A stretch of DNA of 64,000 nucleotides, taken from the NCBI RefSeq assembly GCF_023205015.1, contig NZ_CP096258.1, positions 2,666,001 through 2,730,000 of the forward strand, read 5' to 3'. The notes under the pieces were generated by a model, which worked only from the letters and a program-made list of their open reading frames with translations, had not been told where the DNA came from and did not search any database. This document shows positions 63,726 to 64,000 of the stretch, piece by piece. Made by a program: the position numbers and the translations under genes. Every line of letters starts with the position of its first letter. Position 1 is the first letter of the stretch. Source of the stretch: Providencia rettgeri (GTDB lineage Bacteria; Pseudomonadota; Gammaproteobacteria; Enterobacterales; Enterobacteriaceae).

Positions 63726-64000
63726 ATGTCAAGTAAGCTGGTACTGGTTCTAAACTGCGGTAGCTCCTCACTGAAATTCGCCATCATCGACCCAACTAAT
63801 GGCGATGAATTTTTATCTGGATTAGCTGAGTGCTTTAACCTCCCGGAAGCCCGTATTAAGTGGAAAATGGATGGTGCTAAGAAAGAAGCGCCTTTAGGTG
63901 CTGGTGCAGCGCATAGCGAAGCATTGGATTTCATTGTTAACACTATTCTTGCTGAAAAACCTGAGCTATCAGAGCAAATCACCTCCATCGGTCACCGTAT
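63726..64000 (+). CDS. ackA: Acetate kinase (3' end outside window)
   Basis: First ~91 residues of acetate kinase, which makes acetyl phosphate from acetate and ATP, and the reverse, in the overflow/anaerobic acetate pathway. The N-terminal phosphate-binding motif VLVLNCGSSSLKFAIID is unmistakable. The frame runs off the right edge at ITSIGHR. pta would be expected next. The start ATG at 63726 follows AGGTATTTCC. Confidence 0.97.
   Translation, partial: MSSKLVLVLNCGSSSLKFAIIDPTNGDEFLSGLAECFNLPEARIKWKMDGAKKEAPLGAGAAHSEALDFIVNTILAEKPELSEQITSIGHR

Noticed and set aside
1..64000. tRNA, rRNA, insertion sequence or phage integrase genes
   Set aside because: None could be recognised; the T6SS island has no visible integrase or transposase.

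Overview
The window looks like a chromosomal segment of an enteric gammaproteobacterium of the Morganellaceae, most likely Providencia. The housekeeping genes match the E. coli rcsD-to-ackA region protein by protein and largely in order (rcsDB/rcsC, gyrA, ubiG, nrdAB-yfaE, yfaZ, men, nuo, lrhA, alaA, yfbR, yfbS, yfbT, yfbU, yfbV, ackA). The intergenic DNA is AT-rich, the catalase resembles that of Proteus, GyrA has Glu87, and a XaxAB-type toxin is present, all of which fit Providencia and its relatives. The genus is an inference; no rRNA or species marker lies in the window.

Layout. 1-4.0 kb: Rcs phosphorelay (end of rcsD, rcsB, and convergent rcsC). 4.1-7.8 kb: gyrA, carrying the Ser83-to-Ile quinolone-resistance substitution, divergent from ubiG. 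7.8-11.9 kb: nrdA-nrdB-yfaE, the aerobic ribonucleotide reductase and its ferredoxin, with DnaA-box, NrdR-like and hairpin elements upstream. 11.9-18.5 kb: transporters dcuB and tyrP (tyrP with two TyrR boxes), a frameshifted Rpn-family nuclease with an intact internal start, yfaZ and a katA-type catalase. 18.5-25.7 kb: menaquinone genes menE, C, B, H, D and F on the minus strand. 26.4-28.6 kb: a two-gene pore-forming toxin operon of the XaxA/XaxB (YaxAB) family, in AT-rich DNA. 28.6-43.6 kb: the complete 13-gene nuo operon for NADH dehydrogenase I, with nuoC and nuoD fused. 44.7-51.9 kb: lrhA, alaA, a probable 22-residue membrane protein not usually annotated, yfbR, an unknown gene, yfbS and hxpA/yfbT.

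52.6-61.8 kb: an accessory type VI secretion island inserted between hxpA/yfbT and yfbU, which are neighbours in E. coli. It reads hcp, PAAR, vgrG, DUF4123 adaptor, lipase effector, lipoprotein immunity gene. A second, degenerate copy of [effector 3' end + immunity gene] follows, then another broken gene, a two-helix membrane protein and a second PAAR gene. No T6SS sheath or baseplate genes are present, so this cluster must rely on a core apparatus elsewhere. The array of effector-tail remnants followed by an orphan immunity gene is the footprint expected of effector-module replacement.

61.9-64 kb: a large palindromic element, yfbU, yfbV and the start of ackA.

How the genes work together: NuoA-N and the menaquinone pathway form a respiratory unit, with DcuB supplying fumarate/succinate exchange for anaerobic fumarate respiration. 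NrdAB-YfaE supplies dNTPs. Rcs and LrhA are global surface and motility regulators. XaxAB and the T6SS island are weapons, against host cells and competing bacteria respectively (function inferred from the families).
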